From the NCBI RefSeq assembly GCF_045062745.1, contig NZ_JBJGED010000003.1, forward strand, positions 328,266 through 392,265: 64,000 bases of DNA, given 5' to 3'. This DNA comes from Paenibacillus_AA sp045062745. Its GTDB lineage: Bacteria > Bacillota > Bacilli > Paenibacillales > NBRC-103111. This document shows, one piece after another, positions 27,090-35,899 of this stretch. Position 1 is the first letter of the stretch, and every line of letters begins with the position of its first letter. A program made the position numbers and the translations under genes. The notes below the pieces were generated by a model. That model did no database searches and was not told where the DNA came from. It worked only from the letters and a program-made list of their open reading frames with translations.

Positions 27090-28535
27090 ATGATAAACCT
27101 TTCATCCAAACGCGAATGCTTTTTCGACGACTATTTGATTGACAATGCCAAAACGACAGCAGAATTCCGCTTGCATGAACCGACTCGCCGCGAAATCGCA
27201 ATAAACCATGATGCACCGTGGGAGGGCGATGGTTGCAATTACCACAATATTTTACATGACAACGGGATATACAGGATGTACTATCTGGCCTGGCAAATGT
27301 TTAGCCCCGACAAAAAGGATCACACGACGAATGGTATTCGTGTTTGTTATGCCGAAAGCCGCGACGGAATGACGTGGACAAAGCCTGCGCTCGGAATCTG
27401 CGAATGGGAAGGCTCGCGTGAGAACAATATTATTTTAGACAAAAATACGAATAATTTTGATAACTTTATGGTCTTCCGCGATGATAACCCGGCCGTTCCT
27501 GCGTCCGAGAGATATAAAGGCGTTGGAAAATATAATAATCCGCAGTTTGGGCAGCGAATTGAGCTGCGAATGTTCACAAGCCCCGACGGACTTCACTTTA
27601 CAATGGGTGATATTATCACTACAAAAGGATATATGGATTCTCTCAACGTTGTTTTCTGGGATGAGCTTGCGGGGATCTATCGCGGATATATACGCGGGTT
27701 CCACAATATCATAGGCGACGACTGGAACGCCGGGATACGCGATATACGTTACTTTTGGTCGGAAGACGGCAAAACATGGAGCGATCCCGAACCGATTCGT
27801 TTTGGAGACTCGGAGGATTATCCGCTTTATACAAACTGTGTTTCGCCGTATGTCCGCGCACCGCATATGTATATAGGTTTTCCGTCGAGATATGTGGAAC
27901 GCCCCGAATGGAGCGGCAATTTTGAGCAGCTTTGCGGAAAAGAAAAACGTCTTGAACGCATGGCGCCCTCGAAGAATCACAAGCGATACGGGCTTGCGGT
28001 TACAGACTGCGTATTTATGGTTTCCCGCGACGGGTTAAATTTTACGCGGTATGATGAGGCTTTTATGCGCCCCGGTATGGAAAACGGTTCGAATTGGGTT
28101 TACGGCGACTGCTTCCCGGCACGCGGGCTTATCGAAACGCCTCCCCTTGTAGAAGGCGAACCGCACGAGTTGTCGTTATACAGTTTTGACAATCATTGGA
28201 TGGGTGTGCCGGCACAATTGTGGCGATATACCATACGCTGCGATGGGTTCGTTTCGCTCCACGCCGGGTATACCGAAAAAGTAATAACCACCAAGCCGTT
28301 TACTTTTACAAGCGGTGAGATGAGGATTAACTTTTCGACATCGGCACGGGGTTATATTTACTTTACTTTGCAGTCGTCCACGGGAGAAACACTTGAAAGC
28401 TGCGAGATTTTCGGTGATTCCATTGACCGCGTGATAACCTTTGATCATGGTGAGCTTGCCCAATTTGCAGACAAAGAAGTAGTATTGACCGCGCGGATGC
28501 GCGACGCGGATTTATATTCGATAAGATTTGCTTGA
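27090..28535 (+). CDS. Beta-propeller glycosidase-like protein (GH32/GH43-like fold)
   Basis: 481 residues, AAAGGAG before the ATG, no signal peptide, so cytoplasmic. The N-terminal 340 residues show blade-like repeats of a five-bladed propeller: F-F-D-D-Y-L-I-D, Y-H-N-I-L-H-D-N-G-I-Y-R-M-Y-Y, E-S-R-D-G-M-T-W-T-K-P and F-T-S-P-D-G-L-H-F, with acidic residues in positions used by GH32/GH43 and related sugar hydrolases or phosphorylases. The C-terminal 130 residues form a beta-sandwich, as in GH32. The specific activity is unknown. Like its neighbour it is more AT-rich than the surrounding genome, suggesting transfer of 25180-28535 as a block. Confidence 0.65.
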   Translation: MINLSSKRECFFDDYLIDNAKTTAEFRLHEPTRREIAINHDAPWEGDGCNYHNILHDNGIYRMYYLAWQMFSPDKKDHTTNGIRVCYAESRDGMTWTKPALGICEWEGSRENNIILDKNTNNFDNFMVFRDDNPAVPASERYKGVGKYNNPQFGQRIELRMFTSPDGLHFTMGDIITTKGYMDSLNVVFWDELAGIYRGYIRGFHNIIGDDWNAGIRDIRYFWSEDGKTWSDPEPIRFGDSEDYPLYTNCVSPYVRAPHMYIGFPSRYVERPEWSGNFEQLCGKEKRLERMAPSKNHKRYGLAVTDCVFMVSRDGLNFTRYDEAFMRPGMENGSNWVYGDCFPARGLIETPPLVEGEPHELSLYSFDNHWMGVPAQLWRYTIRCDGFVSLHAGYTEKVITTKPFTFTSGEMRINFSTSARGYIYFTLQSSTGETLESCEIFGDSIDRVITFDHGELAQFADKEVVLTARMRDADLYSIRFA

Positions 28536-28723
28536 TTGCTTCGTTGAAAAGATTCGAGCAGGGCGAGCTCGGGCGGGTCGTTTCTGTAACGATGCGCAAG
28601 CCGCGTCGGCTGAACCCCGAGCGGCGGCAGGGCTGGCATTTTCCGAAGGAACAGAACGGAGGGCTCATGGCTGAAGCGGTTAGGGCGGCGGTGACGGACA
28701 TTATGTTTACCCCTGTACTTTAA
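28532..28723 (+). pseudogene. Remnant of a Gfo/Idh/MocA oxidoreductase
   Basis: A 63-codon frame contains R-F-E-Q-G-E-L-G-R-V-V-S-V-T-M-R, the first strand of the substrate domain of Gfo/Idh/MocA enzymes, then W-H-F-P-K-E-Q-N-G-G-L-M, the position of the conserved G-G-G-x-L loop. The Rossmann half is missing and the frame runs off after about 50 recognisable residues. The GC content returns to that of the host. It marks the right junction of the AT-rich stretch. Confidence 0.6.
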
Positions 28724-28744
28724 AAACCTATGGTTTACAGAATA

Positions 28745-28783
28745 AATCAAGGAGCAGTTGCTGCGGCAAACTGCTCCTTGATT
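28745..28783. terminator. Bidirectional terminator-like hairpin
   Basis: AATCAAGGAGCAGTT (28745-28759) and AACTGCTCCTTGATT (28769-28783) are perfect inverted copies with a 9-base loop between convergent transcripts. T-runs are weak, so the efficiency is uncertain. Confidence 0.7.
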
Positions 28784-28882
28784 CGTTCAACAACCGTTCT
28801 GCATCAGGATACATTCATTGTCCACGACATAATCAAAACCAGGGGGAGAAGTAAGCGGTAATCGTCGAACGGTTGTTTGCTT

Positions 28883-31549
28883 CTAACCTAACGGCAATTT
28901 GCGTTCCTCGAGCCTTTGACGCACATGCATGCAGTTGATTACTTTTTCCATGAGATCCTGGGCCGTATAGAAGTAGTGATTGCTCGCCTCGAAGCCGATA
29001 CGGGAATCGTTCCGGACGATATCGTACAACTCTTTGGCCAGTTCGATCTCCTCTTCGATAATGACGTAAAGTTGAGCTTTGATGGCTTGGAATTGCGGTT
29101 CGTCTGCGGTGGTATCCAGCTTATCCCTTAGTCTTATAAATTTCGTTTGCAAATGCGAAGTTTTAAAATGGCAGTAAGCCGCCTTTGCCACATGCAGCAA
29201 ATCGAAGAATGCGGCCTTCTTCCTGCTGTCCGAGCAGTCGATGAGCGGTTCCGCTTCCTGAAGAATGCTGATACCCCGTTTCCAGCCGTCGGCAACCTTT
29301 TGAAATTGTACCTCGAATATTTCCTCCGGATAGATGGATCGCCAGCTCTTCAGATCGTCGTAGGGTATGCCGACCATGGTGGCCGCCCTGCCTGTCGGCT
29401 TGTCGTACAGCAAATTGGCCGGACCTATATTTTGCGGCGCGGTGTAGGCAACGCCAATGTGGAAAGGAAACTGCCCGAATGCGTAGCTGAATGCGCTCCA
29501 AGCTTCCCTGACGACGGCGCCTGCTTCTGCGCCGAATACGTTGCCGGCGACAAGCTCGGGCCCCTTGACGCTCGATTGTTCCGTGTCCCAGTAATACTGG
29601 GAAGCGAACTCCAAATTCAAGGAAGGGTAGCCGCCGAGTGTCCAGCTGAGCATCAGTCCACTTACGCCCGACTTTTGCAAGTTGTTTAAATGCCGCTCCA
29701 GCAGATCCATAGTAGGCAAGTAAGGAACGGATGCGCATTCCCAGGTGATATTGAACTGCACCTTGGCTACGGCGGACAACCCTCTTTGCCTTGCCTTGCT
29801 CCAAATGCGCAATGATTTCTCGCTGGGGCCCACTTGCGAAATGGAGTAGTCGACCACATGCCCTTCGACGCCGCCGATATTCGTAATAAGGCCTTCCTCG
29901 CTGTTGCTCATCACACTTACGCGATCGGGCAGCAAATCGATAGCTTCATCTATCGTTTCGGGGCTCCATCCGAGCCATTGCGTCCATCCCCAAGTCCAGC
30001 ATAAGATTCTGGCGTTGGGCGCCACGCTATGCGCAGCCTCGGCAATGATCCGGTTGACCTCCGATGCGACCTCATGTGGCGATCGGCTTGCGCAGCGCGG
30101 ACAATTCGTGTTTCCGCCGCCGGCCCGGGAAAAGCAATTCGTCAAATTTTCTGACATGGTGATCGTGAAGAGGCCGGCGAGCTTCGGAACTTCCGTGAAC
30201 AGCCGCGCCGTACCCGTTCTGAGATAGTCTTGCACTTCCGGATGCGTTGTGCAAAGCGATGCATCCTCAAGAGCGGCATGTCCTTTCCAGTCCGGGACTT
30301 TCTCGAAGAATGACAAAGGCATTGCCCGCGGCTCGTTATAGTATAAGTAGATGCCGATTCCGTAGTCCGCCGCGCGGTCGACGAGTCTCTTTAAGCCTTC
30401 AATGCGCTTCTCCCAATCGACGGATAACTCCGGCGCGCGTTCGAAAGGAACCAGCTTATAAAGTAGGGCTTGCAGCCAAACGCCGTTAATGCCCAGCTTG
30501 GAAAGCTGCGACAGCATCTCTTCCGGATAAGGGTCGATGTCGGCGTCCAAAAGAGGATCTCCGTATACGGCGAAGTAGGAATACACATAACGCAGATCGA
30601 AGCGGGTGTTGCGCACGGTTGATTTAGGCTCGAGATAAGGCGCGTTGCGTTCTTCCATCTTTTTTTGCAGCCAGTTCAAGCCTCTTAGTAGCCCGACTTC
30701 GTCGACGGCTTGGATATCGATGCGTTCTGCGCTCACCCGGATACGATGGCTTTCGGACAATAAAGCGGAATCGGGCTTAATAGAAAGAGAGAGGATCCGC
30801 TGAGGGACCTCGCCGATTCCGCGTTGAACGGCTGTGTTTTCACCGTCTTGGGCGTCGGAGTCGAGAATGGGCGAAGCGGATAACCGGATTCCCCATACCG
30901 CTTCATGTTCGGCAACAAAGCGGCGCGCAAATGTTTCGACTCTTTCCCGTCCTTCGGGATAGACGATCGTCCATTCATGGCTCAACAGCACTTCGTCGGG
31001 ATTTGCCGAAACGGCCCACGGCTCAGCGGATTCGTTATTGCATGTAAAGTTATTCAAGAAATCAAAAGGCTTGACCGGACTTTCGTCCCGGCTAATCGGA
31101 AAATGGGCATCGATCGTTTCGCGTATTTCCCGGGTACGAAGCTCCTCTTCCCGTGTAAGCGGTATGTAAACGACCGGCTCGACCGCAGGCTTTACATTGC
31201 CCAATTTGACCCAAAGAAAATCGTCCTCTTTGAGCGCATAAGCAAGCATGTCTGGACTCCAACCGAGCAGCTCCAGCAGCTGATTGTAAGGCAGAATATG
31301 CCAATTGGTGCGTATGATCGTAATATACCCGCGGATCAGCCATTGTTCGTCGATTCGGGGAGGAACGCGTAGACCCATATCCCGCGCAAGCGTAAGCACA
31401 TTTTCTTCCGTCGTTCTGAGAATCTTGGCCAATCTGTCCAGCGGAACAAGCTCCCAATTGCGCCATACCACCGTTTGCTGAACGGTTGGAAAATGGGGGA
31501 GACTCAGCGGTTCGACATCTTTGTTTTCTGCATAGCCGGGATACAACAT
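28883..31549 (-). CDS. Large GH20-like glycoside hydrolase-related protein
   Basis: 888 residues, GGAGGTAACT before the ATG, no signal peptide. Residues 1-140 form two small helical DNA-binding-like or linker repeats (Q-Q-T-V-V-W-R-N-W-E-L-V-P). Residues about 175-300 look like the alpha/beta N-domain of GH20/GH67-type enzymes (S-A-E-R-I-D-I-Q-A-V-D-E-V-G-L-L-R-G-L), and about 310-660 a TIM barrel (D-L-R-Y-V-Y-S-Y, Y-G-I-G-I-Y-L-Y-Y-N-E-P, N-T-N-C-P-R-C-A, W-G-W-T-Q-W). The C-terminal 200 residues are helical. The C-P-R-C pair occurs in related barrels near the active site. A single-gene unit with its own promoter and a nearby dyad at 31591. Substrate unknown. Confidence 0.65.
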   Translation of the reverse strand: MLYPGYAENKDVEPLSLPHFPTVQQTVVWRNWELVPLDRLAKILRTTEENVLTLARDMGLRVPPRIDEQWLIRGYITIIRTNWHILPYNQLLELLGWSPDMLAYALKEDDFLWVKLGNVKPAVEPVVYIPLTREEELRTREIRETIDAHFPISRDESPVKPFDFLNNFTCNNESAEPWAVSANPDEVLLSHEWTIVYPEGRERVETFARRFVAEHEAVWGIRLSASPILDSDAQDGENTAVQRGIGEVPQRILSLSIKPDSALLSESHRIRVSAERIDIQAVDEVGLLRGLNWLQKKMEERNAPYLEPKSTVRNTRFDLRYVYSYFAVYGDPLLDADIDPYPEEMLSQLSKLGINGVWLQALLYKLVPFERAPELSVDWEKRIEGLKRLVDRAADYGIGIYLYYNEPRAMPLSFFEKVPDWKGHAALEDASLCTTHPEVQDYLRTGTARLFTEVPKLAGLFTITMSENLTNCFSRAGGGNTNCPRCASRSPHEVASEVNRIIAEAAHSVAPNARILCWTWGWTQWLGWSPETIDEAIDLLPDRVSVMSNSEEGLITNIGGVEGHVVDYSISQVGPSEKSLRIWSKARQRGLSAVAKVQFNITWECASVPYLPTMDLLERHLNNLQKSGVSGLMLSWTLGGYPSLNLEFASQYYWDTEQSSVKGPELVAGNVFGAEAGAVVREAWSAFSYAFGQFPFHIGVAYTAPQNIGPANLLYDKPTGRAATMVGIPYDDLKSWRSIYPEEIFEVQFQKVADGWKRGISILQEAEPLIDCSDSRKKAAFFDLLHVAKAAYCHFKTSHLQTKFIRLRDKLDTTADEPQFQAIKAQLYVIIEEEIELAKELYDIVRNDSRIGFEASNHYFYTAQDLMEKVINCMHVRQRLEERKLPLG

Positions 31550-31590
31550 AGTTACCTCCGCGTATGTTTAATATCGATAACAATACAGGC

Positions 31591-31605
31591 ACATTCCGGG
31601 AATGT
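31591..31605 (-). promoter_or_regulatory. Dyad operator candidate upstream of the GH20-like gene
   Basis: ACATTCC-G-GGAATGT is a perfect 7-1-7 inverted repeat. On the minus strand it follows directly after a run of TATAAT-like -10 boxes (31606-31635) and precedes the start codon by about 45 bases, a normal repressor position. A second inverted repeat, TATTGTT-N2-AACAATA, lies at 31645-31660. Confidence 0.55.
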
Positions 31606-31669
31606 ATTTTATATTATATATAATATATATTATATCAAAAGGTTTATTGTTTGAACAATAGGTGACAAA

Positions 31670-31708
31670 GAAAAAACGGTACGTCTGCGGGCTGTACCGT
31701 CTTTCTAT
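31670..31708. terminator. Terminator-like hairpin with A and T flanks
   Basis: ACGGTAC (31676-31682) pairs with GTACCGT (31694-31700), flanked by six As and a T-rich run, so it could work in both directions. No intact gene now ends here, which suggests it served a deleted gene. Confidence 0.6.
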
Positions 31709-31973
31709 TAAACAATCGCAATGGAGGCTTAAAACCAGTTCGTCAGGAAGCCGGTTAACACGGTAAACGAAAAGCTGACGTCGGTACTCAACGCTTGGTC
31801 TTGTGCTGTGAATGCCGAATCAAACTTTTAACCCTGAGCGTTCAGGTTCCTGAAAGCCGGTGGAGTAATAACGCATGCCTGGGCTATGCCCGGAAACGGT
31901 CAACCAATCACCGTAATTCGTATTCTGACAATAAACGGACAGGACCGTGAGCTGATTAGTGCTGTTAATGTCC
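31709..31973. other. Gene-free stretch between the GH20-like gene and the operon scar
   Basis: Short open frames only. A plus-strand frame from 31886 runs through into the scar at 31974-32329 but has no ribosome binding site and its first 30 codons match nothing I recognise. Probably decayed coding DNA. Confidence 0.4.
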
Positions 31974-32190
31974 GGGTATTTTTATACGGCCTCAGCCTAA
32001 TCATGAACGATCCCCCGGGAGGACAATGGTCCGCTCCTGATTATCCCGCCGCGGAAGCCTCGAAGTACGGTTTGGATTATAGACGGCACCATGCGGGAAC
32101 GGCTACCTTAATGATGAAAGCGATTTCATCTGCAAGAAAGGAGGCTTGGTGCCCTTGGCCGTACTTTTGCGTAACAAATGGCTATATGCG
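31974..32190 (+). repeat. Direct repeat copy 1: terminator tail, leader and permease start
   Basis: About 215 bases are repeated with roughly 80 percent identity at 34791-35010. Shared landmarks are GGGTATTTTTATACGGCC, GGACAATGGTCCGCTCCTGA, ATTATAGACGGCACCAT, GATTTCATC, AAAGGAGG and the TTGGCCGTACT start of an LplB-type permease. Copy 1 is the decayed one. Confidence 0.8.
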
Positions 32191-32217
32191 ATTGCAAATG
32201 CTGTCCCGGGAAAATAA
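32155..32217 (+). pseudogene. 5' remnant of an LplB-type permease
   Basis: From TTG 32155 the frame reads L-A-V-L-L-R-N-K-W-L-Y-A, nearly identical to the start of the intact permease at 34975 (L-A-V-L-I-R-N-K-W-L-Y-A), with the same upstream AAAGGAGG. It breaks off after 12 codons and stops at 32217. Confidence 0.75.
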
Positions 32218-32236
32218 GTCCGTCTTCGAGCACCGG

Positions 32237-32329
32237 GAAGGAATGGGCATGAATTTGAGCGATTACTTGGCCCAATACCGCGTCGAGTCGTCCAAGCTTG
32301 CTGAAACATACCGAGCTTACGATTTTTGA
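32237..32329 (+). pseudogene. Remnant of an AraC-family regulator C-terminus
   Basis: About 30 codons encode H-R-E-G-M-G-M-N-L-S-D-Y-L-A-Q-Y-R-V, which aligns with R-R-G-V-G-V-N-F-S-D-Y-I-A-E-Y-R-L in the DNA-binding domain of the regulator at 40549. The second helix-turn-helix is missing and the frame ends at 32329. It lies directly after the permease fragment, so everything between an ancestral permease and AraC gene was deleted. Confidence 0.6.
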
Positions 32330-32390
32330 TTCATTCAAGAAAATCTGTGGATTACCCCAGTCAATGTTCAAAAAATAGGAGGCGATCAGG

Positions 32391-34685
32391 TTGGCGAGGA
32401 AAACGATCATTTGTATTTTGACTTTTGTTCTCGTGTGTGCGGTCTTTCAAAGCTTTGCGTTCGCTGAAAACGAAAACAACGACTCCGGTAATGAACAAAA
32501 TGTCATGCTGGCCAACAACGGCAATGCGATGTACCGGGTCTTCGTCCATTCGAGCGCAAACAGTATGGAGACGCATGCGGCCGAAGAGTTGGTCGATTAT
32601 TTGACGCAGGTCACAGGCGCCTCTTTTCAACTGTCGACGGGCTCGGCTCCGCCTAATGGACCGACGGTGCTCGTGGGGAGAAACGCGCTGACCGAGAACC
32701 TGGTTCCGGAACTTTCCGGGAATATGCTAGGAGAGGACGGATTTGTCATCCGCAAGTCGCAGCAATACATCGTCATTGCAGGAAGCCATTCGCGCGGCAC
32801 GATGTACGGAGTCAATTATTTTTTGGAGCAATACGCGGGTGTAAAATGGTTTGCGCCGGAGCATACATACGTCCCCAATCTTTCCAAGCTGAAAGTGACG
32901 GTCGGCAATGACGTTCAGGTGCCGCGCTTCGAATATCGTGAAATGTATGTCAGCGACGGCAATGACGAGCAGTACCGCGCTCATAATCTGCTCAACGGAA
33001 AATATAGAGACCGATACAATCATGTTCCGCAGTCGCAGCCTTGGCTGGACAGCTGGTCGAACTATTGGCCGTACGACGTGCACAATTTTTACAGCATCGT
33101 TCCGCAAACCGAATATCACAACGGCAGGCAATTGCTGGCGATGGATGAGAAAGTCCGGCAGATTGCCGCTGCTAACTTGATCGGCATCATTAACCAGCGG
33201 AAAGCCCAAGGGAAAGACGCTTCCTACGGATTTAGCCAAAGAGATGACATATGGATACCGGACGCGGCCAGTCAGGCGTTTGCGGAGCTGCATGGAGGTT
33301 CATTGGCGGCCCCCACCTTGGATCTCGTCAGCGATGTTGCCCGCCGTGTAAGCGCCGTTATTCCAGAGGCGAGAATCGGTACCTTGGCATACATGTTCAG
33401 CTTCGAAGCGCCTACGGGGATGACGGTTGCGGACAACGTTGTAATTACGGCGGCTCCGGTCTTTAAAGATCACGGCAGGCCGGTCAACGCTCCGCAAAAC
33501 CGGTTTTATGAAGACAATTTACGGCAATGGGCGGATATATCGAAAAACGTGATTCTCTGGGATTATCTTACCGATTTTAACGGAGGCGGCTATTTGATGC
33601 CATATCCGAACCTGAAAGCGATGAGCGAAACGCTGCAGTTTATCGCCCAATTCCCGGCGTTCAAGGGCTATTTCGGCCAGCAAATGCAAAATATTTACGC
33701 TCCCGGCGATACCGGCTTTGCCTATCTTCGTGCATGGGTTGGCGCAAAGCTGTTGTGGAATCCGAACCAGGATTACAAGGCGTTGATCGACGAATTCGTA
33801 CAGGGCTATTACGGAGACGCCGCGCCGTACATCAGCGACTATTTGAACTTGCTGCAACAGACGTTTGAACAAAGCGATTCCGCTCTAACCGGTTCCACGC
33901 CCATAACATCATCCTACTTGACCTTCGATTTGATGCGCCAGGCGGACGAATGGTTCGAACAAGCAGCGGCTGCGGTCGCGAATGAACCGGTGCTGCTGGA
34001 GCATGTGCAGAAGGCTCGCGTGGAAGTGGACTATGTCATTCTTATGCGCGGCGTTGAGTACATGAAGGAAGCCGGTGATAGAGGCGTCGCATGGGATTAC
34101 GATTTTACGAACCGATTCCAGCGGTTCAAAACTTATACGGCGGATGTGGTCCATTACAAGGTCAATAGCAGTATCGCATCGCTATATGAAATGATCGAGG
34201 TCGGCCGAACGGTTCCGACGGTTCCAGACTTTGTGCGAAATTTGCCTGCAACGGACTGGATTGATTATCAGGATAACGCACTCCGGTTGCATGCTCCGGT
34301 CGGCACCAAAATCGTACAGGATCCGAAAGCTTCCGACAATGCAGCCGCAAGAGTCACGGGAAGCACAAACGCATGGGCGATCCAATTGCCCGACCTGACC
34401 CTTCCGCGAACAGGGAAATGGAAGCTGTATGCGAACGTCCGGATTGATCCCGGAACCGGGTCACCAGGCGCCAAGGCATTTGATTACGGCATCTATCCGC
34501 CGAAGGAAGATACGGCTTGGAAAGCCTACGGAGAGTTCGCCGACGGGGAGTATCATTATGTGGAATTCCCGTGGGTGTACGAGTACGATCCTGCCTTGAC
34601 GGTCCATTACCTTTGGCTGGCGCCGCCGAATTCCACAGCTATAAGAAATTTGTATGTGGATCGGATTATCGCCGTTAGGCAGTAA
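32391..34685 (+). CDS. Secreted DUF4838 (alpha-glucuronidase-like) protein
   Basis: 764 residues, TTG start with AGGAGG 8 bases upstream; signal peptide cleaved near A-F-A-E (residue 26). Residues about 40-160 form the N-domain shared with GH67/GH20 enzymes (A-A-E-E-L-V-D-Y-L, V-L-V-G-R-N-A, G-T-M-Y-G-V-N-Y-F-L-E-Q-Y-A-G-V-K-W-F-A-P). The DUF4838 barrel follows (about 180-560; E-Y-R-E-M-Y-V, Q-R-D-D-I-W), then a C-terminal carbohydrate-binding-like sandwich (about 620-764). DUF4838 proteins are found in polysaccharide-use loci, but activity is not established. It stands before the LplB/LplC/LplA operon and probably supplies it. Confidence 0.8.
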   Translation: MARKTIICILTFVLVCAVFQSFAFAENENNDSGNEQNVMLANNGNAMYRVFVHSSANSMETHAAEELVDYLTQVTGASFQLSTGSAPPNGPTVLVGRNALTENLVPELSGNMLGEDGFVIRKSQQYIVIAGSHSRGTMYGVNYFLEQYAGVKWFAPEHTYVPNLSKLKVTVGNDVQVPRFEYREMYVSDGNDEQYRAHNLLNGKYRDRYNHVPQSQPWLDSWSNYWPYDVHNFYSIVPQTEYHNGRQLLAMDEKVRQIAAANLIGIINQRKAQGKDASYGFSQRDDIWIPDAASQAFAELHGGSLAAPTLDLVSDVARRVSAVIPEARIGTLAYMFSFEAPTGMTVADNVVITAAPVFKDHGRPVNAPQNRFYEDNLRQWADISKNVILWDYLTDFNGGGYLMPYPNLKAMSETLQFIAQFPAFKGYFGQQMQNIYAPGDTGFAYLRAWVGAKLLWNPNQDYKALIDEFVQGYYGDAAPYISDYLNLLQQTFEQSDSALTGSTPITSSYLTFDLMRQADEWFEQAAAAVANEPVLLEHVQKARVEVDYVILMRGVEYMKEAGDRGVAWDYDFTNRFQRFKTYTADVVHYKVNSSIASLYEMIEVGRTVPTVPDFVRNLPATDWIDYQDNALRLHAPVGTKIVQDPKASDNAAARVTGSTNAWAIQLPDLTLPRTGKWKLYANVRIDPGTGSPGAKAFDYGIYPPKEDTAWKAYGEFADGEYHYVEFPWVYEYDPALTVHYLWLAPPNSTAIRNLYVDRIIAVRQ

Positions 34686-34762
34686 TTTAAACAAAACGCT
34701 CAGAGCCGGGCCTATTCTGAAAGAGGAAGACCCAATTGACGCGGTGATAGAGTTATCCTGAT

Positions 34763-34802
34763 ATCCCCGATCCCCTTTGACAGGGCTTCGGGGTATTTTT
34801 AT
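34763..34802 (+). terminator. Terminator after the DUF4838 gene
   Basis: CCCCGA (34765-34770) pairs with TCGGGG (34788-34793), with an inner CCC/GGG pairing, followed by TATTTTTAT. Confidence 0.85.
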
Positions 34803-35010
34803 ACGGCCACAGCCTAATCACAGACCTTCCCCCCGGCTGGACAATGGTCCGCTCCTGATTATCACGCTGTGGAAGTCACGAAGTACGGTTCGGATTATAG
34901 ACGGCACCATACGGGAACGGCTACGGTAAGGATGAATACGATTTCATCAGACATGGAAAGGAGGTTAACATTTCTTGGCCGTACTCATACGCAACAAGTG
35001 GCTGTATGCG
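34791..35010 (+). repeat. Direct repeat copy 2: leader and start of the permease operon
   Basis: Counterpart of 31974-32190. The leader carries no open frame in common between copies, so the conserved part is likely a promoter/leader and not protein. The gene-free stretch 34803-34974 is wholly within it. Confidence 0.8.
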
Positions 35011-35868
35011 ATGCTTCTCCCTGGACTACTCTATTTTCTCGTATTTAAGTATTTGCCGATGTGGGGAATGCTCATTGCTTTTCAGAAGTATCAGCCGTTT
35101 TTGGGGATTATGGGCAGCGAATGGATTGGTTTGGCACATTTTGAACGGTTTTTCGGCGACTCCGACTTCTGGATGCTGTTCCGTAATACACTCATGCTGG
35201 CCCTGTACAACATTGTTTTCTTCTTCCCGCTGCCGATCATTCTTGCATTGCTTCTAAATGAATTGCGATTAGAAGCATTCAAGCGTACGGTACAAACGAT
35301 CATCTATGTGCCGCATTTTATTTCCTGGGTCGTCGTGATTGGCATTTGCTATACTCTATTTACGACTCAAGATGGAATTGTTCCTCATCTGATGGCCTCA
35401 GCGGGCATGAAACCCGTAGATGTTCTTCAAAGCTCGGATTGGTTTCGTACAGCGATCACTTCCCAAGTGATCTGGAAGGAAAGCGGATGGGGCACTATTA
35501 TTTTTCTTGCCGCCATCAGCGGAGTAGACCCTCAGCAATATGAAGCCGCCACGATTGATGGTGCGGGAAGGCTGCGCCGGATGTGGCATGTTACTCTGCC
35601 TGCGATTCGAAGCACCATCATCATCCTCCTTATCCTCCGGTTAGGCAGTTTCTTGGATACAGGCTTTGAGCAAATCTTCCTTATGCTGAATTCCTTGAAT
35701 CGTGAGGTTGGCGAAGTATTCGACACATATGTGTACACGGTTGCCATTCAACAAGGAGACTATAGCTACAGCACCGCAGTGGGATTATTCAAATCGCTTG
35801 TTGGAGCCATCCTGGTGATCGCGGCCAATTACGGGGCCCGAAAAGCAGGAGAGGATGGTATATTTTGA
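34975..35868 (+). CDS. Sugar ABC transporter permease, LplB type
   Basis: 297 residues from TTG, with AAAGGAGG 10 bases upstream. Six membrane helices; signature P-M-W-G-M-L-I-A-F-Q-K-Y near the N-terminus and EAA loop Y-E-A-A-T-I-D-G-A-G-R-L-R-R-M. Pairs with the permease at 35900 and the binding protein at 36830. No ATPase gene is present. Confidence 0.92.
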   Translation: MAVLIRNKWLYAMLLPGLLYFLVFKYLPMWGMLIAFQKYQPFLGIMGSEWIGLAHFERFFGDSDFWMLFRNTLMLALYNIVFFFPLPIILALLLNELRLEAFKRTVQTIIYVPHFISWVVVIGICYTLFTTQDGIVPHLMASAGMKPVDVLQSSDWFRTAITSQVIWKESGWGTIIFLAAISGVDPQQYEAATIDGAGRLRRMWHVTLPAIRSTIIILLILRLGSFLDTGFEQIFLMLNSLNREVGEVFDTYVYTVAIQQGDYSYSTAVGLFKSLVGAILVIAANYGARKAGEDGIF

Positions 35869-35899
35869 ATACGCTTAACTACATGAGGCGGTGGCACCT

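Noticed and set aside
24965..28535. A prophage
   Set aside because: Only one gene looks phage-derived; no integrase, capsid, terminase or lysis genes are nearby.
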